A DNA stretch of 64,000 nt from Pseudomonas sp. DTU12.3 (GCF_004124275.1 NZ_CP027218.1:4095501-4159500); one strand, 5' to 3'; positions 35,272 to 43,656 are shown, numbered from the stretch's first letter. Translations and numbers: made by a program. The notes: a model not told the origin generated them from the sequence alone.

Positions 35272-35994
35272 GTGATATCGACCGTACACATCGCCAGGCT
35301 CAAAGCATGGGGCGCCCATGGTTTTACTGCGACTGGCGTGGTCACTGCATTCCTGGCCACCCTCGCCCTGCTGGAAAATCAGCCGACCCACTGCCTGATG
35401 TGGCTCGGCGTCGCGCTGATCGTCGACGGCCTCGACGGTGCGTTGGCACGCAAGGTCAACGTGCAATCGGTGCTACCGAGTTTCGACGGTTCGATCCTCG
35501 ATCTGGTGATCGATTACCTGACGTACGTGTTCATTCCGGCGCTGTTCATCTATCGCTACATTCCCCTGCCCGACTACACCCTGCTGCTGACGGTGTCGCT
35601 GATTCTGGTGTCGTCGCTGTTCTGCTTCTGCAACGTCAACATGAAGAGCAAGGACAACTATTTCGTCGGGTTCCCGGCCGCGTGGAATGTCGTTGCCCTG
35701 TGCCTGTACATCATCGGCCCGGGGCCGTGGATCACCTTCCTGACCGTGATCGGCCTGGCGCTGCTGACCGTAACGCAAATGAAATTCCTGCACCCCTTCC
35801 GCGTGCGCCGCTTCATGCCGATCAACATCGCGGTGACGGCGATCTGGTTGCTGTGCAGCCTGTCGCTGGTGCTCCAGCACCCGGTGATAAACCCGCTGGT
35901 GATGGGGCTGTGGTTGCTGATGTCGGCATATTTTCTCGGGATCTGCATCTGGCGCACGGCGCTGGAATGGTTTGAGCGGCCGCCCGTGAAATAG
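35272..35994 (+). CDS. pcs: Phosphatidylcholine synthase
   Basis: A 240-residue membrane CDP-alcohol phosphotransferase with about eight hydrophobic segments. The catalytic motif DGLDGALAR-x-x-x-x-x-x-x-x-x-FDGSILDLVID spans residues ~51-81 and has all the required aspartates. The bacterial Pcs subfamily condenses choline directly with CDP-diacylglycerol, and overall sequence and length fit it better than phosphatidylglycerol synthases. The start is GTG (35272) after CTGGAGAA. Single gene, followed by a REP pair. Confidence 0.9.
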   Translation: MISTVHIARLKAWGAHGFTATGVVTAFLATLALLENQPTHCLMWLGVALIVDGLDGALARKVNVQSVLPSFDGSILDLVIDYLTYVFIPALFIYRYIPLPDYTLLLTVSLILVSSLFCFCNVNMKSKDNYFVGFPAAWNVVALCLYIIGPGPWITFLTVIGLALLTVTQMKFLHPFRVRRFMPINIAVTAIWLLCSLSLVLQHPVINPLVMGLWLLMSAYFLGICIWRTALEWFERPPVK

Positions 35995-36017
35995 ACCTTC
36001 ACCCCAACTACATTTCC

Positions 36018-36113
36018 CTTGTGGGAGCGAGCCTGCTCGCGAAGAAGGAGTGTCAGACAACATCTGTGTTGAATGACACAACGCTTTCGCGAGCAGGCTC
36101 GCTCCCACAGGGA
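36018..36113. repeat. REP pair, GTGGGAGCGAGCCTGCTCGCG type (family B)
   Basis: Perfect inverted pair: GTGGGAGCGAGCCTGCTCGC on the left and GCGAGCAGGCTCGCTCCCAC on the right, with about 50 bases between. It separates convergent genes. Confidence 0.94.
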
Positions 36114-36120
36114 TCTCCAC

Positions 36121-36933
36121 TCAGCGTTTACTGATCACCACCTCCAGATACTCGCTCGGCACCACCAGCGATCCCTCCCCCGCCCGGTTCATGCGATTGA
36201 GCAAATCCGCCAGATCGCTTTCCAGCGCCTGCGCGCTTTCCGGCGGCAGCACCGCGAAAGCCTTGTGCACCGGCCCGTACCAATGGCGAAAGATGTCGAT
36301 GAAGTGCGCCGCCGAGCGATAGCGGAAGTTGAACTCGCGCCGGGTTACGCGCACCAGAAAATCGCGGTCATCGAAGTGTTTGTGCAGCCAAGCGTCCGAG
36401 CCCCAGTTCGATGGCGGTTGCGCACCGGCGGGCGGTGGCAGATGGTGGCCGAGGATCTTGAACATCTGGCCGACGAAGCCTTCCGGCGTCCAGTTGGCCA
36501 GACCGATACGCCCGCCTCGGCGACAGACTCGTCCCAACTCGCCAGCAGCCTTGGTCTGATCCGGCGCGAACATCACGCCAAACGTCGACAGCACGGCGTC
36601 AAAACTGTCATCGGCAAACGGCAAGGCTTCGGCATCGGCGACCTGGAACGTCACGTCCAGATGCTCGGCCCGGGCGCGATCCTGACCCCTTTCCAGCAGG
36701 GCTGCGACGTAATCGGTCGAGGTCACCAGACAGCCACGCCGCGCCGCCGCCAGCGTCGCATTGCCATTGCCGGCAGCGACATCCAGCACCGCTTCATCGC
36801 ACAGCAGGTTGCAGGCTTCGGCGAGGTTTTCGCCGACGATTTGCAGCGTGGTGCCGACCACGGCGTAGTCACCACTGGCCCAGGCGACTTTCTGGCGTTC
36901 CTTCAAGGCAGTGAGATCAATCGGTGTACTCAT
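36121..36933 (-). CDS. Class I SAM-dependent methyltransferase (UbiE-like)
   Basis: A 270-residue methyltransferase with motif I VLDVAAGNGNATLAAARRG (about residues 49-67), an acidic motif II region and post-I DAEALPFADDSFDAVLSTFG. These are typical of the Methyltransf_11 / UbiE-type superfamily. It lacks transmembrane segments. The substrate cannot be assigned; small molecules are usual for this class. It may be co-transcribed with the DUF4242 gene 33 bases upstream. Confidence 0.86.
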   Translation of the reverse strand: MSTPIDLTALKERQKVAWASGDYAVVGTTLQIVGENLAEACNLLCDEAVLDVAAGNGNATLAAARRGCLVTSTDYVAALLERGQDRARAEHLDVTFQVADAEALPFADDSFDAVLSTFGVMFAPDQTKAAGELGRVCRRGGRIGLANWTPEGFVGQMFKILGHHLPPPAGAQPPSNWGSDAWLHKHFDDRDFLVRVTRREFNFRYRSAAHFIDIFRHWYGPVHKAFAVLPPESAQALESDLADLLNRMNRAGEGSLVVPSEYLEVVISKR

Positions 36934-36966
36934 GAGGTCGAGCTCCGCTGCAAGTCGGGACGATGG

Positions 36967-37239
36967 TCATTCGGCGGTGGTCGGGTCGATGACCGTTATC
37001 ACCCGCGCCACGCTATTGGCCGGGAATCCTCCGAGCCTGGCGTGCTCACGCACCTGTTCCTCATCAGGGGCGATATAGACGCAGTAGATTTTATCGGCGG
37101 TGACGTAACTCTGTAGCCACTGCACCTGTGGGCCAAGTTGGCGCAACGCCTGGCAGGACGTTTGCGACACGGCCTGGAGTTCTGCTTCCGACAGCTTTCC
37201 GGCCCCTGGAATCTCGCGTTCAATCACGAATTTCGGCAT
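36967..37239 (-). CDS. DUF4242-type small protein
   Basis: A 90-residue protein of a ferredoxin-like alpha/beta fold typical for DUF4242 (SCO4226-like), whose members have been described as nickel-binding in some actinobacteria. The pattern begins MPKFVIEREIPGAG and includes QWLQSYVTADKIYCVYIAPD. It is soluble and has no signal peptide. It lies directly upstream of the UbiE-like methyltransferase in the same direction. Confidence 0.78.
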   Translation of the reverse strand: MPKFVIEREIPGAGKLSEAELQAVSQTSCQALRQLGPQVQWLQSYVTADKIYCVYIAPDEEQVREHARLGGFPANSVARVITVIDPTTAE

Positions 37240-37464
37240 GGCAACCTCGCGTTCTTGTTATGTGGCAGAGCCGGCAGTGACCCCGCTTCAGCACTATCGC
37301 GCCGCAGCCGGCCGGCGTCCTTGCCAATCGTCCGGCAACCGCGCAAAACAGCGGCTTTGCCGATGAGTGGCGGCAATCTGTTAAGCCGCTGCAACACCGT
37401 CGGGATTGCCAAGTGCCGGACATTGGTTTTTGATGCGCGTTCGCCACCGCAACGGACTCGACCG

Positions 37465-37926
37465 ATGTCACTGCAACTCGACTGGCTCGCCGGCCACATG
37501 CATCACAGCGACACGTATGCCGCCTGGATTCACCAGCAGTTCCACTACGAATATGCCCATCAACCGTTGGCCGAATGGCAGCGCGAATTTGCCGATGGCC
37601 AAAGCAATGGCAAGTGGTCGTGCCTGATCGCCTTCGACGGTGACCGATTGATCGGCGGTGCCGCGCTGGCTCGTGATGATCTCGCCCATCGGCCTGACCT
37701 CGGCCCGTGGCTGGCCTGCGTTTTCGTCGACCCACAGGCGCGCGGACAAGGTCTGGCGGAACAGTTGATCGAAGGCGTCTGCGATGAAGCGCAAAGGCGC
37801 GGACTGAAACGACTGTATCTGCACACGCAGAACAAACGGGACTACTACGCCAAACGCGGCTGGCAGAGGCTGGAAGACTTCCGCGCCTGGGATAATCAAC
37901 ATTGGCTCATGGTGCGCGACCTCTGA
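37465..37926 (+). CDS. GNAT-family N-acetyltransferase
   Basis: A 153-residue GCN5-like acetyltransferase with the acetyl-CoA binding signature VFVDPQARGQGLAEQLIEGV (about residues 91-110) and a conserved C-terminal region LYLHTQNKRDYYAKRGW. The ATG at 37465 is the family-like start; the longer frame upstream overlaps the DUF4242 gene. The substrate is unknown. The gene ends 9 bases before the stop of dipZ on the other strand. Confidence 0.88.
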   Translation: MSLQLDWLAGHMHHSDTYAAWIHQQFHYEYAHQPLAEWQREFADGQSNGKWSCLIAFDGDRLIGGAALARDDLAHRPDLGPWLACVFVDPQARGQGLAEQLIEGVCDEAQRRGLKRLYLHTQNKRDYYAKRGWQRLEDFRAWDNQHWLMVRDL

Positions 37927-37934
37927 GCTTTTGA

Positions 37935-39146
37935 TCAGGCGGATGGTGCTTTGGCCTCTTGCAGCAGTTGCCGGATCATTTGTTCCTGCTCTGCATAACG
38001 TCCCTCGCCGAAGTGGCTGTAGCGCACCTGCCCCTTGGCATCAATCAGGTAATGCGCCGGCCAGTACTGGTTGTCGAAGCTGCGCCAGATCGCGTAGTTG
38101 TTATCGATGGCCACCGGGTAGGTGATGCCGAGTTTCGCGACCTGATCCCTGACGTTGTCGATGATCCGCTCGTAGCCGTATTCCGGGGTGTGCACGCCGA
38201 TGACCACCAGGCCATCCTTCTGGTACTTCTGCGCCCAGTCTTTGACATAGGGCAGCGTGTGCTGGCAGTTGATGCAGTCGTAGGTCCAGAAGTCGACCAG
38301 CACCACTTTGCCGCGCAGGGATTGCGCGCTCAGCTCAGGCGAGTTGAGCCATTGCACGGCACCGGACAGCGGCGGCATCCCACCCTTGCTTGCGTCAGGC
38401 ATGGAATCGGCTTTCACTTTGCTGATGAAGTAGTCGAGCACTTTCGGCAGGTTTTCCAGCACGCTGCTCTCGACCGTCGCGACGCCTGCGGAAGAGGTAC
38501 CGGCGAGCAGGGTTTTGTCCGCTCCCGTGGCAATCAGCACTGCTGCAGCAAGCACCGCAACACCGGCCCCGCGCCGCAACCAACCGGTAAACGGGATCGA
38601 CGGTTTGAGCCGATTGACCAGGCCGCGACCAGCAAAAATCAGCGTTGCCAACGACAAGGCGCTGCCCGCGCCATAAGCCAGCAACAACAAGCTGGTGTGG
38701 GCATTGGCGCCTTGCACCATCGCGCCAGTCAGGATCACCCCAAGAATCGGCCCCGCACAGGGCGCCCACAGCAGACCGGTGGCGACGCCGAGCAGGAGCG
38801 ATGCCAGCGGCCCGGCGTTTTTGCGCGTGCCTGCATCGAGACGGTTGCCGAGCGCCACAAACGGCCGCGTCAACCAGTCACCGATGCGCGCGGAAATCAA
38901 CGACAAGGCAAACAACATCATTACGATCAACGCGAGGTGACGACCGCTGTTGCTGGCCTGAATCACCCACTCGCTGCTGACCACGGCCAGGCTGGAAATC
39001 AGGGCAAAGGTCAGGGCCATGCCGGCCAAGGTCAGCAGGATCGCCGAGCGCTTGCGATTGGCGCCGGCAAACAGGAACGGCACCACCGGCAGAATGCAGG
39101 GACTGAGGACGGTCAGCAGACCGCCAAGAAATGCGATGAGGTACAT
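37935..39146 (-). CDS. dipZ: DipZ-type thiol transporter (CcdA plus thioredoxin-like domain)
   Basis: A 403-residue inner-membrane protein. Residues ~1-200 are CcdA-like: six hydrophobic segments with the two redox cysteines in LSPCILPVVPF and LWAPCAGPILG. A periplasmic linker (~210-265) leads to a TlpA-like thioredoxin domain with active site YDCINCQ (WTYDCINCQHTLPYVKDW). It moves reducing power from cytoplasm to periplasm. It is downstream of a small Cys-rich exported peptide (48 bases apart) and divergent from a two-component system. Confidence 0.9.
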   Translation of the reverse strand: MYLIAFLGGLLTVLSPCILPVVPFLFAGANRKRSAILLTLAGMALTFALISSLAVVSSEWVIQASNSGRHLALIVMMLFALSLISARIGDWLTRPFVALGNRLDAGTRKNAGPLASLLLGVATGLLWAPCAGPILGVILTGAMVQGANAHTSLLLLAYGAGSALSLATLIFAGRGLVNRLKPSIPFTGWLRRGAGVAVLAAAVLIATGADKTLLAGTSSAGVATVESSVLENLPKVLDYFISKVKADSMPDASKGGMPPLSGAVQWLNSPELSAQSLRGKVVLVDFWTYDCINCQHTLPYVKDWAQKYQKDGLVVIGVHTPEYGYERIIDNVRDQVAKLGITYPVAIDNNYAIWRSFDNQYWPAHYLIDAKGQVRYSHFGEGRYAEQEQMIRQLLQEAKAPSA

Positions 39147-39194
39147 GGTCGGTCACTCAAGGTGAATGGGCACGGCCTGACTGAGGCCAGGGCT

Positions 39195-39401
39195 TCAAGC
39201 GTTCTGGCTTTCCAGCCAAAGGCTCTGCGGCGTGCGGCTGGCGCCGTTTTCGACAACCAGGTCATCAGCATTGACCGGCGGCGTCAGTTGAAAGCAGCTG
39301 CCGCTGTGGCAGCTATGCTGTTCAACCGCAGCGTTGGCATCGGCGGCAAAACCGGCGCAGGCAAAAGCGCTGGCAGTCAATAAACGTGAGAGTTTGTTCA
39401 T
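39195..39401 (-). CDS. Small exported Cys-motif peptide upstream of dipZ
   Basis: A 68-residue protein: a signal peptide (MNKLSRLLTASAFACAGFAA, cut probably after ANA) and a mature part of about 44 residues that starts AVEQHSCHSGSCFQL. The two close cysteines and two histidines (HSCHSGSC) suggest metal or thiol chemistry. I do not recognise a family. It is the first gene of the dipZ transcript, and its promoter is shared with the divergent response regulator. Possible roles: periplasmic metal ligand, redox partner of DipZ, or substrate of the DUF692/DUF2063 pair nearby. Confidence 0.65.
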   Translation of the reverse strand: MNKLSRLLTASAFACAGFAADANAAVEQHSCHSGSCFQLTPPVNADDLVVENGASRTPQSLWLESQNA

Positions 39402-39516
39402 GGTGTTTTCCTCAAGGCTTCAGTGGAGTTGAGTCGAGGCGCTCGGTGGAGGCCTCGATGGCGCTCATTTGAAGCCCGCGAGGTATCACGGATGTGTCGG
39501 CAAACGGCGCGGGTAA

Positions 39517-39555
39517 ATCGCTGTGTATCGCTGCCGCGCGGGGATACACAGCGAT
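39517..39555. promoter_or_regulatory. 13-bp perfect dyad in the dipZ-side / response-regulator promoter
   Basis: Arms ATCGCTGTGTATC (39517-39529) and GATACACAGCGAT (39543-39555) are perfect reverse complements with a 13-base spacer. It lies in the 295-base divergent region. It is probably an operator for the adjacent OmpR-type regulator or a repressor; the bound protein is not known. Confidence 0.7.
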
Positions 39556-39590
39556 ACAGAACCCTGAAAAAACCCGGTATTTGCGTTTCC

Positions 39591-39617
39591 GTGTATCGCT
39601 TGTCACCGCAGATACAC
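39591..39617. promoter_or_regulatory. Second GTGTATC-N13-GATACAC dyad
   Basis: GTGTATC (39591-39597) and GATACAC (39611-39617) are separated by 13 bases, the same core and spacing as the dyad at 39517. It is 80 bases before the response-regulator start. Confidence 0.65.
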
Positions 39618-39696
39618 TGCAATACAAAGGCAGGCAGGCGCGCCGGCAAAGGCTCGATAGACTGCAGGGCATTCCCTTTGATAGAGGTTCTGGGCG

Positions 39697-40437
39697 ATGG
39701 AACATGTCGATCACATTCTCATCGTTGACGACGATCGCGAGATCCGCGAACTGGTCGGCAACTACCTGAAGAAAAACGGCCTGCGTACCACGGTGGTCGC
39801 CGACGGCCGACAGATGCGCAGTTTTCTCGAAGCCAATACCGTCGACCTGATCGTCCTCGACATCATGATGCCGGGCGACGATGGCCTGCAGCTGTGCCGG
39901 GAACTACGCGTGGGCAAACACAAAGCCACACCGGTGCTGATGCTGACTGCGCGCAACGATGAAACCGATCGCATCATCGGTCTGGAAATGGGCGCCGATG
40001 ACTATCTGACCAAACCCTTCGCCGCCCGTGAACTGCTCGCGCGGATCAACGCTGTGCTTCGGCGCACGCGCATGCTGCCGCCCAATCTGGTGGTTACCGA
40101 AGCTGGGCGTTTACTGGCGTTCGGTCGTTGGCAACTGGACACCTCGGCGCGCCATCTGCTCGACAAGGACGGCACCATGGTCGCGCTGAGTGGCGCAGAA
40201 TACCGTTTGCTGCGGGTATTTCTCGATCATCCGCAACGCGTGCTCAGCCGCGATCAGTTGCTCAACCTGACCCAGGGCCGCGACGCCGACCTGTTCGACC
40301 GCTCGATCGATTTGCTGGTCAGCCGCTTGCGCCAGCGTCTGCTCGACGATGCGCGCGAGCCGGCCTATATCAAGACCGTGCGCAGCGAAGGTTATGTGTT
40401 TTCGCTACCGGTCGAGATCCTCGGTGCCCCGGCATGA
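39697..40437 (+). CDS. OmpR-family response regulator
   Basis: A 246-residue response regulator: receiver domain residues 1-~125 with acidic DDD (11-13), phospho-acceptor Asp55 (VLDIMMPG) and Lys in YLTKPF; C-terminal OmpR winged helix (~140-240, EYRLLRVFLDHPQRVLSRDQ then DRSIDLLVSRLRQRL). Closest in pattern to the OmpR/RstA subgroup. It overlaps the histidine kinase by 4 bases. Two GTGTATC-type dyads lie upstream, so autoregulation is likely. Confidence 0.95.
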   Translation: MEHVDHILIVDDDREIRELVGNYLKKNGLRTTVVADGRQMRSFLEANTVDLIVLDIMMPGDDGLQLCRELRVGKHKATPVLMLTARNDETDRIIGLEMGADDYLTKPFAARELLARINAVLRRTRMLPPNLVVTEAGRLLAFGRWQLDTSARHLLDKDGTMVALSGAEYRLLRVFLDHPQRVLSRDQLLNLTQGRDADLFDRSIDLLVSRLRQRLLDDAREPAYIKTVRSEGYVFSLPVEILGAPA

Positions 40438-41747
40438 AGCTGAACCTGCACTGGCCGCGCACCCTCGCCTCGCGGCTGTCGCTGATTTTCCTGATCGGGC
40501 TGATCCTCGCCCAGGCGCTGTCATTCGGCGCGCAGTATTACGAGCGTTACCAGAGCGCGAAGAACACCATGCTCGGCAACCTCGAAACCGACGTTTCGAC
40601 CTCGATTGCCATCCTCGACCGCTTGCCCGCCGAAGAGCGTCCGGCCTGGCTGCAACGTCTGGCGCGGGCCAATTACGGCTATCTGCTGAGCGAGGGCGAA
40701 GTGGGCACGCCGATTGCGTCAGGCAATGTGCCGATTGCCGTCACCTCGATCACCGAGGCCATCGGTGAGCAATACCCGCTGACCTTCAGCGATATTGCCG
40801 GCGCGCAAAAACACTTTCAGGGGCATTTGCGCCTGAGCGACGGCAGCCCGGTGACCATCGATGTGCGCCCGGCGATGGTGCCCCTCTCGCCGTGGTTGCC
40901 GGTGGTGCTGCTCGGGCAGTTGGCGTTGATGATTGCCTGCACCTGGCTGGCGGTGCGCATCGCCATCCGCCCGCTCACGCGCCTGGCCAATGCGGTGGAA
41001 ACCCTCGACCCCAATGCGCATCCGATCAATCTGCACGAACAAGGCCCGACTGAAGTGGTGTACGCGGCGCGTGCGTTCAACGCGATGCAGGCGCGGATCG
41101 CCGCGTATCTGAAAGAACGCATGCAACTGCTGGCAGCGATTTCCCATGACCTGCAAACCCCGATCACGCGGATGAAACTGCGCGCCGAGTTCATGGACGA
41201 CTCGGCGGAAAAAGACAAACTGTGCAATGACCTCGGCGAGATGGAGCATCTGGTACGCGAAGGCGTGGCCTATGCCCGCAGCATTCATGGCTCGACCGAA
41301 GAAAGCCGGCGCACCAACATGGATTCATTCCTCGAAAGTCTGGTGTTCGACTATCAGGACATGGGCAATAATGTGCAGCTAGTGGGCAAGAGCGAAGTGG
41401 TGGTCGACACCCGTCCGCATGCGCTGCGCCGGGTGTTGGTCAATCTCACCGACAACGCGCTGAAATTCGCCGGCAGCGCCGAAGTCTGGGTCGAAGCGAA
41501 CAAGGGCAGCCTGGCGATTACCGTCATGGATCGCGGCCCGGGCATCGCCGAAACGCAACTGGCGAAAGTGATGGAACCGTTCTATCGCGTGGAAAATTCG
41601 CGCAATCGCAGCACTGGCGGCACGGGGCTTGGCCTGGCCATCGCCCAGCAATTGGCGATGGCGCTGGGCGGCTCGTTGACCTTGAGCAATCGCCAGGGTG
41701 GCGGCCTCTGCGCCGAGCTGAAATTGCCGCTGCAGCAAAATCTGTAG
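40434..41747 (+). CDS. EnvZ-type sensor histidine kinase
   Basis: A 437-residue kinase with two membrane helices (about 15-35 and 150-172) framing a ~115-residue periplasmic sensor. A HAMP domain, H box (ISHDLQTPITRMKL), N box (LVNLTDNALKFA), G1 (DRGPGI) and G2 (GGTGLGLAI) motifs follow. The ATG at 40434 overlaps the regulator stop. The TAG stop codon (41745-41747) is the first part of a REP element. The signal is unknown; neighbours point to envelope thiol or metal stress. Confidence 0.94.
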   Translation: MKLNLHWPRTLASRLSLIFLIGLILAQALSFGAQYYERYQSAKNTMLGNLETDVSTSIAILDRLPAEERPAWLQRLARANYGYLLSEGEVGTPIASGNVPIAVTSITEAIGEQYPLTFSDIAGAQKHFQGHLRLSDGSPVTIDVRPAMVPLSPWLPVVLLGQLALMIACTWLAVRIAIRPLTRLANAVETLDPNAHPINLHEQGPTEVVYAARAFNAMQARIAAYLKERMQLLAAISHDLQTPITRMKLRAEFMDDSAEKDKLCNDLGEMEHLVREGVAYARSIHGSTEESRRTNMDSFLESLVFDYQDMGNNVQLVGKSEVVVDTRPHALRRVLVNLTDNALKFAGSAEVWVEANKGSLAITVMDRGPGIAETQLAKVMEPFYRVENSRNRSTGGTGLGLAIAQQLAMALGGSLTLSNRQGGGLCAELKLPLQQNL

Positions 41748-41832
41748 GAGTGAGGCTGCTCGCGATAGCGTCCCGTCAGTCAATATACATTCGACTGTAG
41801 GAACGCTATCGCGAGCAGGCTCACTCCTACAG
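41742..41832. repeat. REP pair, family C, overlapping the kinase stop codon
   Basis: Inverted pair: left CTGTAGGAGTGAGGCTGCTCGC, right GCGAGCAGGCTCACTCCTAC. The TAG of its GTAGGAG end is the kinase stop. The loop holds a secondary pairing (GATAGCG with CGCTATC). Confidence 0.9.
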
Positions 41833-41836
41833 GGGA

Positions 41837-42589
41837 TCAGGTTGCCAGGCCGATGACCTGATCTGCTTGCAGCTGCTGTAATAACGCCAGGCCAGCGTCG
41901 ATGAACGAGGTGTTACCGACCTCGCCAGCCTCCTTGGCCAATCCCTGCAACTGCTCATGCCCGGTCAGAGACGCAAACTCGGTGATGCGCTGCAACAAGC
42001 GCCAGGCCAACGGGCTGAGTTCGGAAAACTGCACACTGAAATCAGCCGTTCGCCGCACCAGAATCAGCGTCGGCTGTGGTGGCGCAATCGACGGCTGATA
42101 ATCCGGCGACAGCAGCTGCACCGGCCATGCATAAGCCAATGGCCAGGCCAGCGCCGAAACCTGCAATGGCCGCTGAAGTAAAAATTCCGCATCGCCCACC
42201 GGCAATGGTTCAGCGTCGGCCTGCTGCAAGGCCATTTCCACCCATTCGTAATGTGCCAGCTCCAGCACAAATGCCGGCCATTCGCCCGTGCGCAAGATCT
42301 CGGGTGCGCTGGCGAGAAAACCGACAAACTCTTCGGCGATCTCGGCAAACTTGGGCGTCTGTGCGCGGTAGTCGCGCAGAAACCCGCGCACCAGCGTTTG
42401 CCAGCGTGCCGCACCGATGATACGTATCAGCACCGGAAAGGTCGGACTCAACAACGCCGATACGTTATTCAACAGCAGATCGCGATAGACATTGACCCGC
42501 GCCATGTTCATCTCGGCCGGCGGGGACTGGTTGTCAGGATCGCGCAGATATCGGGTCAGCGCCTGTTGTTGCTGCAAGAGGTTAGCCAT
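41837..42589 (-). CDS. DUF2063 protein, partner of the DUF692 enzyme (bufC/hvfC type)
   Basis: A 250-residue protein with the DUF2063 DNA-binding-like N-terminal domain (ARVNVYRDLLLNNVSALLSP and the F-x-x-L-x-x-Y-x-A-x-T pattern, about residues 24-85) and a second, beta-rich half. DUF2063 proteins (HvfC/BufC/TglI group) are the partner chains of DUF692 iron enzymes. The start MANLLQQQQALTRYL at 42589 overlaps the end of the DUF692 gene by 8 bases, so translation is coupled. Confidence 0.88.
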   Translation of the reverse strand: MANLLQQQQALTRYLRDPDNQSPPAEMNMARVNVYRDLLLNNVSALLSPTFPVLIRIIGAARWQTLVRGFLRDYRAQTPKFAEIAEEFVGFLASAPEILRTGEWPAFVLELAHYEWVEMALQQADAEPLPVGDAEFLLQRPLQVSALAWPLAYAWPVQLLSPDYQPSIAPPQPTLILVRRTADFSVQFSELSPLAWRLLQRITEFASLTGHEQLQGLAKEAGEVGNTSFIDAGLALLQQLQADQVIGLAT

Positions 42590-43433
42590 GGCTGGTGGCC
42601 TCCCGGGATTGCAGCTGGCGGATTGTCTGCAGTTCTGCGACCAGCTCGGTAAATGCCGGAAAGTTGAAATCCCGTTCCAACAAGGTCGGCTGCGCACCAA
42701 AACGTCTATACGCCTCGGCCAGCAACGCCCAAACCACAGGTTTCACCGCAGCACCGTGGGTGTCGATTTTCAGCGTCGCGGACTCATCGAAGTGCCCGGC
42801 GACGTGCATGCCCACCACCCTGCCCGGCTCGATCCCGGCGAGAAATGCCAGCGGATCGAAACCGTGATTGATCGAGTTGACGTAGACGTTGTTGACGTCC
42901 AGCAGCAGGTCGCAATCGGCCTCGCGCAACACCGCATTGGTGAACGACACTTCGTCCATGTCCTGGCGCGGAGCGGCGTAATAGGAGACGTTTTCCACCG
43001 CCAGACGCCGGCCGAGAATATCCTGAGCATGACGAATCCGCGCCGCGACGTGGTGCACGGCTTCTTCGGTGAATGGCAGCGGCAGCAGGTCATAAAGATG
43101 ACCGTCATCGCTGCAAAAACTCAGATGTTCGCTGTACAGCGGCACGTGATAATGATCGAGAAACACGCGGACTTCCTGAAGAAATCCAACATCCAGCGGC
43201 GCCGAGCCGCCAAGCGACAGTGACAAGCCGTGGCAGGACAACGGATAACGCTCGGCCAACTCGCGCAAAGCCGCACCGTGGGCACCGTGGGCACCGCCGA
43301 CACCGATCCAGTTTTCCGGGGCGACTTCAAGGAAGTCGAAATCACCTGCGCTGGCGGCTTGCAGATCTTTGAGCAGGCCACGGCGCAGACCGAGTCCGAC
43401 GCGCGAGGGCATTGATGTTTTGAAGTTTGACAT
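42582..43433 (-). CDS. DUF692 multinuclear iron oxygenase-like protein (bufB/hvfB type)
   Basis: A 283-residue TIM-barrel protein of the DUF692 (MbnB/HvfB/BufB/TglH) group, which use two or three irons to oxidise peptide cysteines. Likely metal ligands: His in SCHGLSLSLGG, Glu-His in LYSEHLSF, Glu-Asn in AVENVSYY, Asp/Asn/His in DVNNVYVNSINHG, His in GMHVAGHFD and Glu in LLERDFNFP. The start at 43433 has GAGGTG before it. Unlike most buf/hvf operons, no DUF2282-type BufA precursor gene is adjacent. Copper or metal stress roles are known for related operons. Confidence 0.88.
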   Translation of the reverse strand: MSNFKTSMPSRVGLGLRRGLLKDLQAASAGDFDFLEVAPENWIGVGGAHGAHGAALRELAERYPLSCHGLSLSLGGSAPLDVGFLQEVRVFLDHYHVPLYSEHLSFCSDDGHLYDLLPLPFTEEAVHHVAARIRHAQDILGRRLAVENVSYYAAPRQDMDEVSFTNAVLREADCDLLLDVNNVYVNSINHGFDPLAFLAGIEPGRVVGMHVAGHFDESATLKIDTHGAAVKPVVWALLAEAYRRFGAQPTLLERDFNFPAFTELVAELQTIRQLQSREATSHG

Positions 43434-43519
43434 GGGGCACCTCGAGTATTGGCTGACCCCGACAGTAGAAATGCTGGCTGTATCGGAGCTGTGTCCAGCC
43501 CGCCGACTTTTGCCACATT

Positions 43520-43556
43520 GCGTATCACCCGCCCATTGATACACACGGAGATACAC
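43520..43556. promoter_or_regulatory. GATACAC half-sites upstream of the bufB-type gene
   Basis: GCGTATC (43520-43526), GATACAC (43538-43544) and a second GATACAC (43550-43556) share the core of the dyads at 39.5 kb, but with an 11-base spacer. It is about 90-120 bases before the bufB-type start. Shared regulation is possible. Confidence 0.45.
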
Positions 43557-43606
43557 GACGCTGACGCCATTTAGCGCAAACGCGATAAAAAGCGACCTTT
43601 TTATAC

Positions 43607-43622
43607 CTGTCAAAGTTGACAG
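43607..43622. promoter_or_regulatory. 16-base palindrome CTGTCAA-AG-TTGACAG
   Basis: Perfect 7-base arms around AG, in the divergent region and about 265 bases before the methyltransferase start. It has the size of an operator for a dimeric regulator. The regulator is unknown. Confidence 0.5.
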
Positions 43623-43656
43623 TATCGGACGGACAAATGTGCCTCTTATAGTGGTG

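Noticed and set aside
35157..35975. A GTG-start frame directly after AGGAGG, overlapping pcs in another frame
   Set aside because: The binding site abuts the start with no spacing, and the product is arginine-rich with no motif; the pcs frame has all catalytic residues.
43616..43652. Sigma-70 promoter TTGACA...TATAGT before the methyltransferase
   Set aside because: The spacing is about 25 bases, too long for a standard promoter; TTGACA is better read as half of the palindrome.
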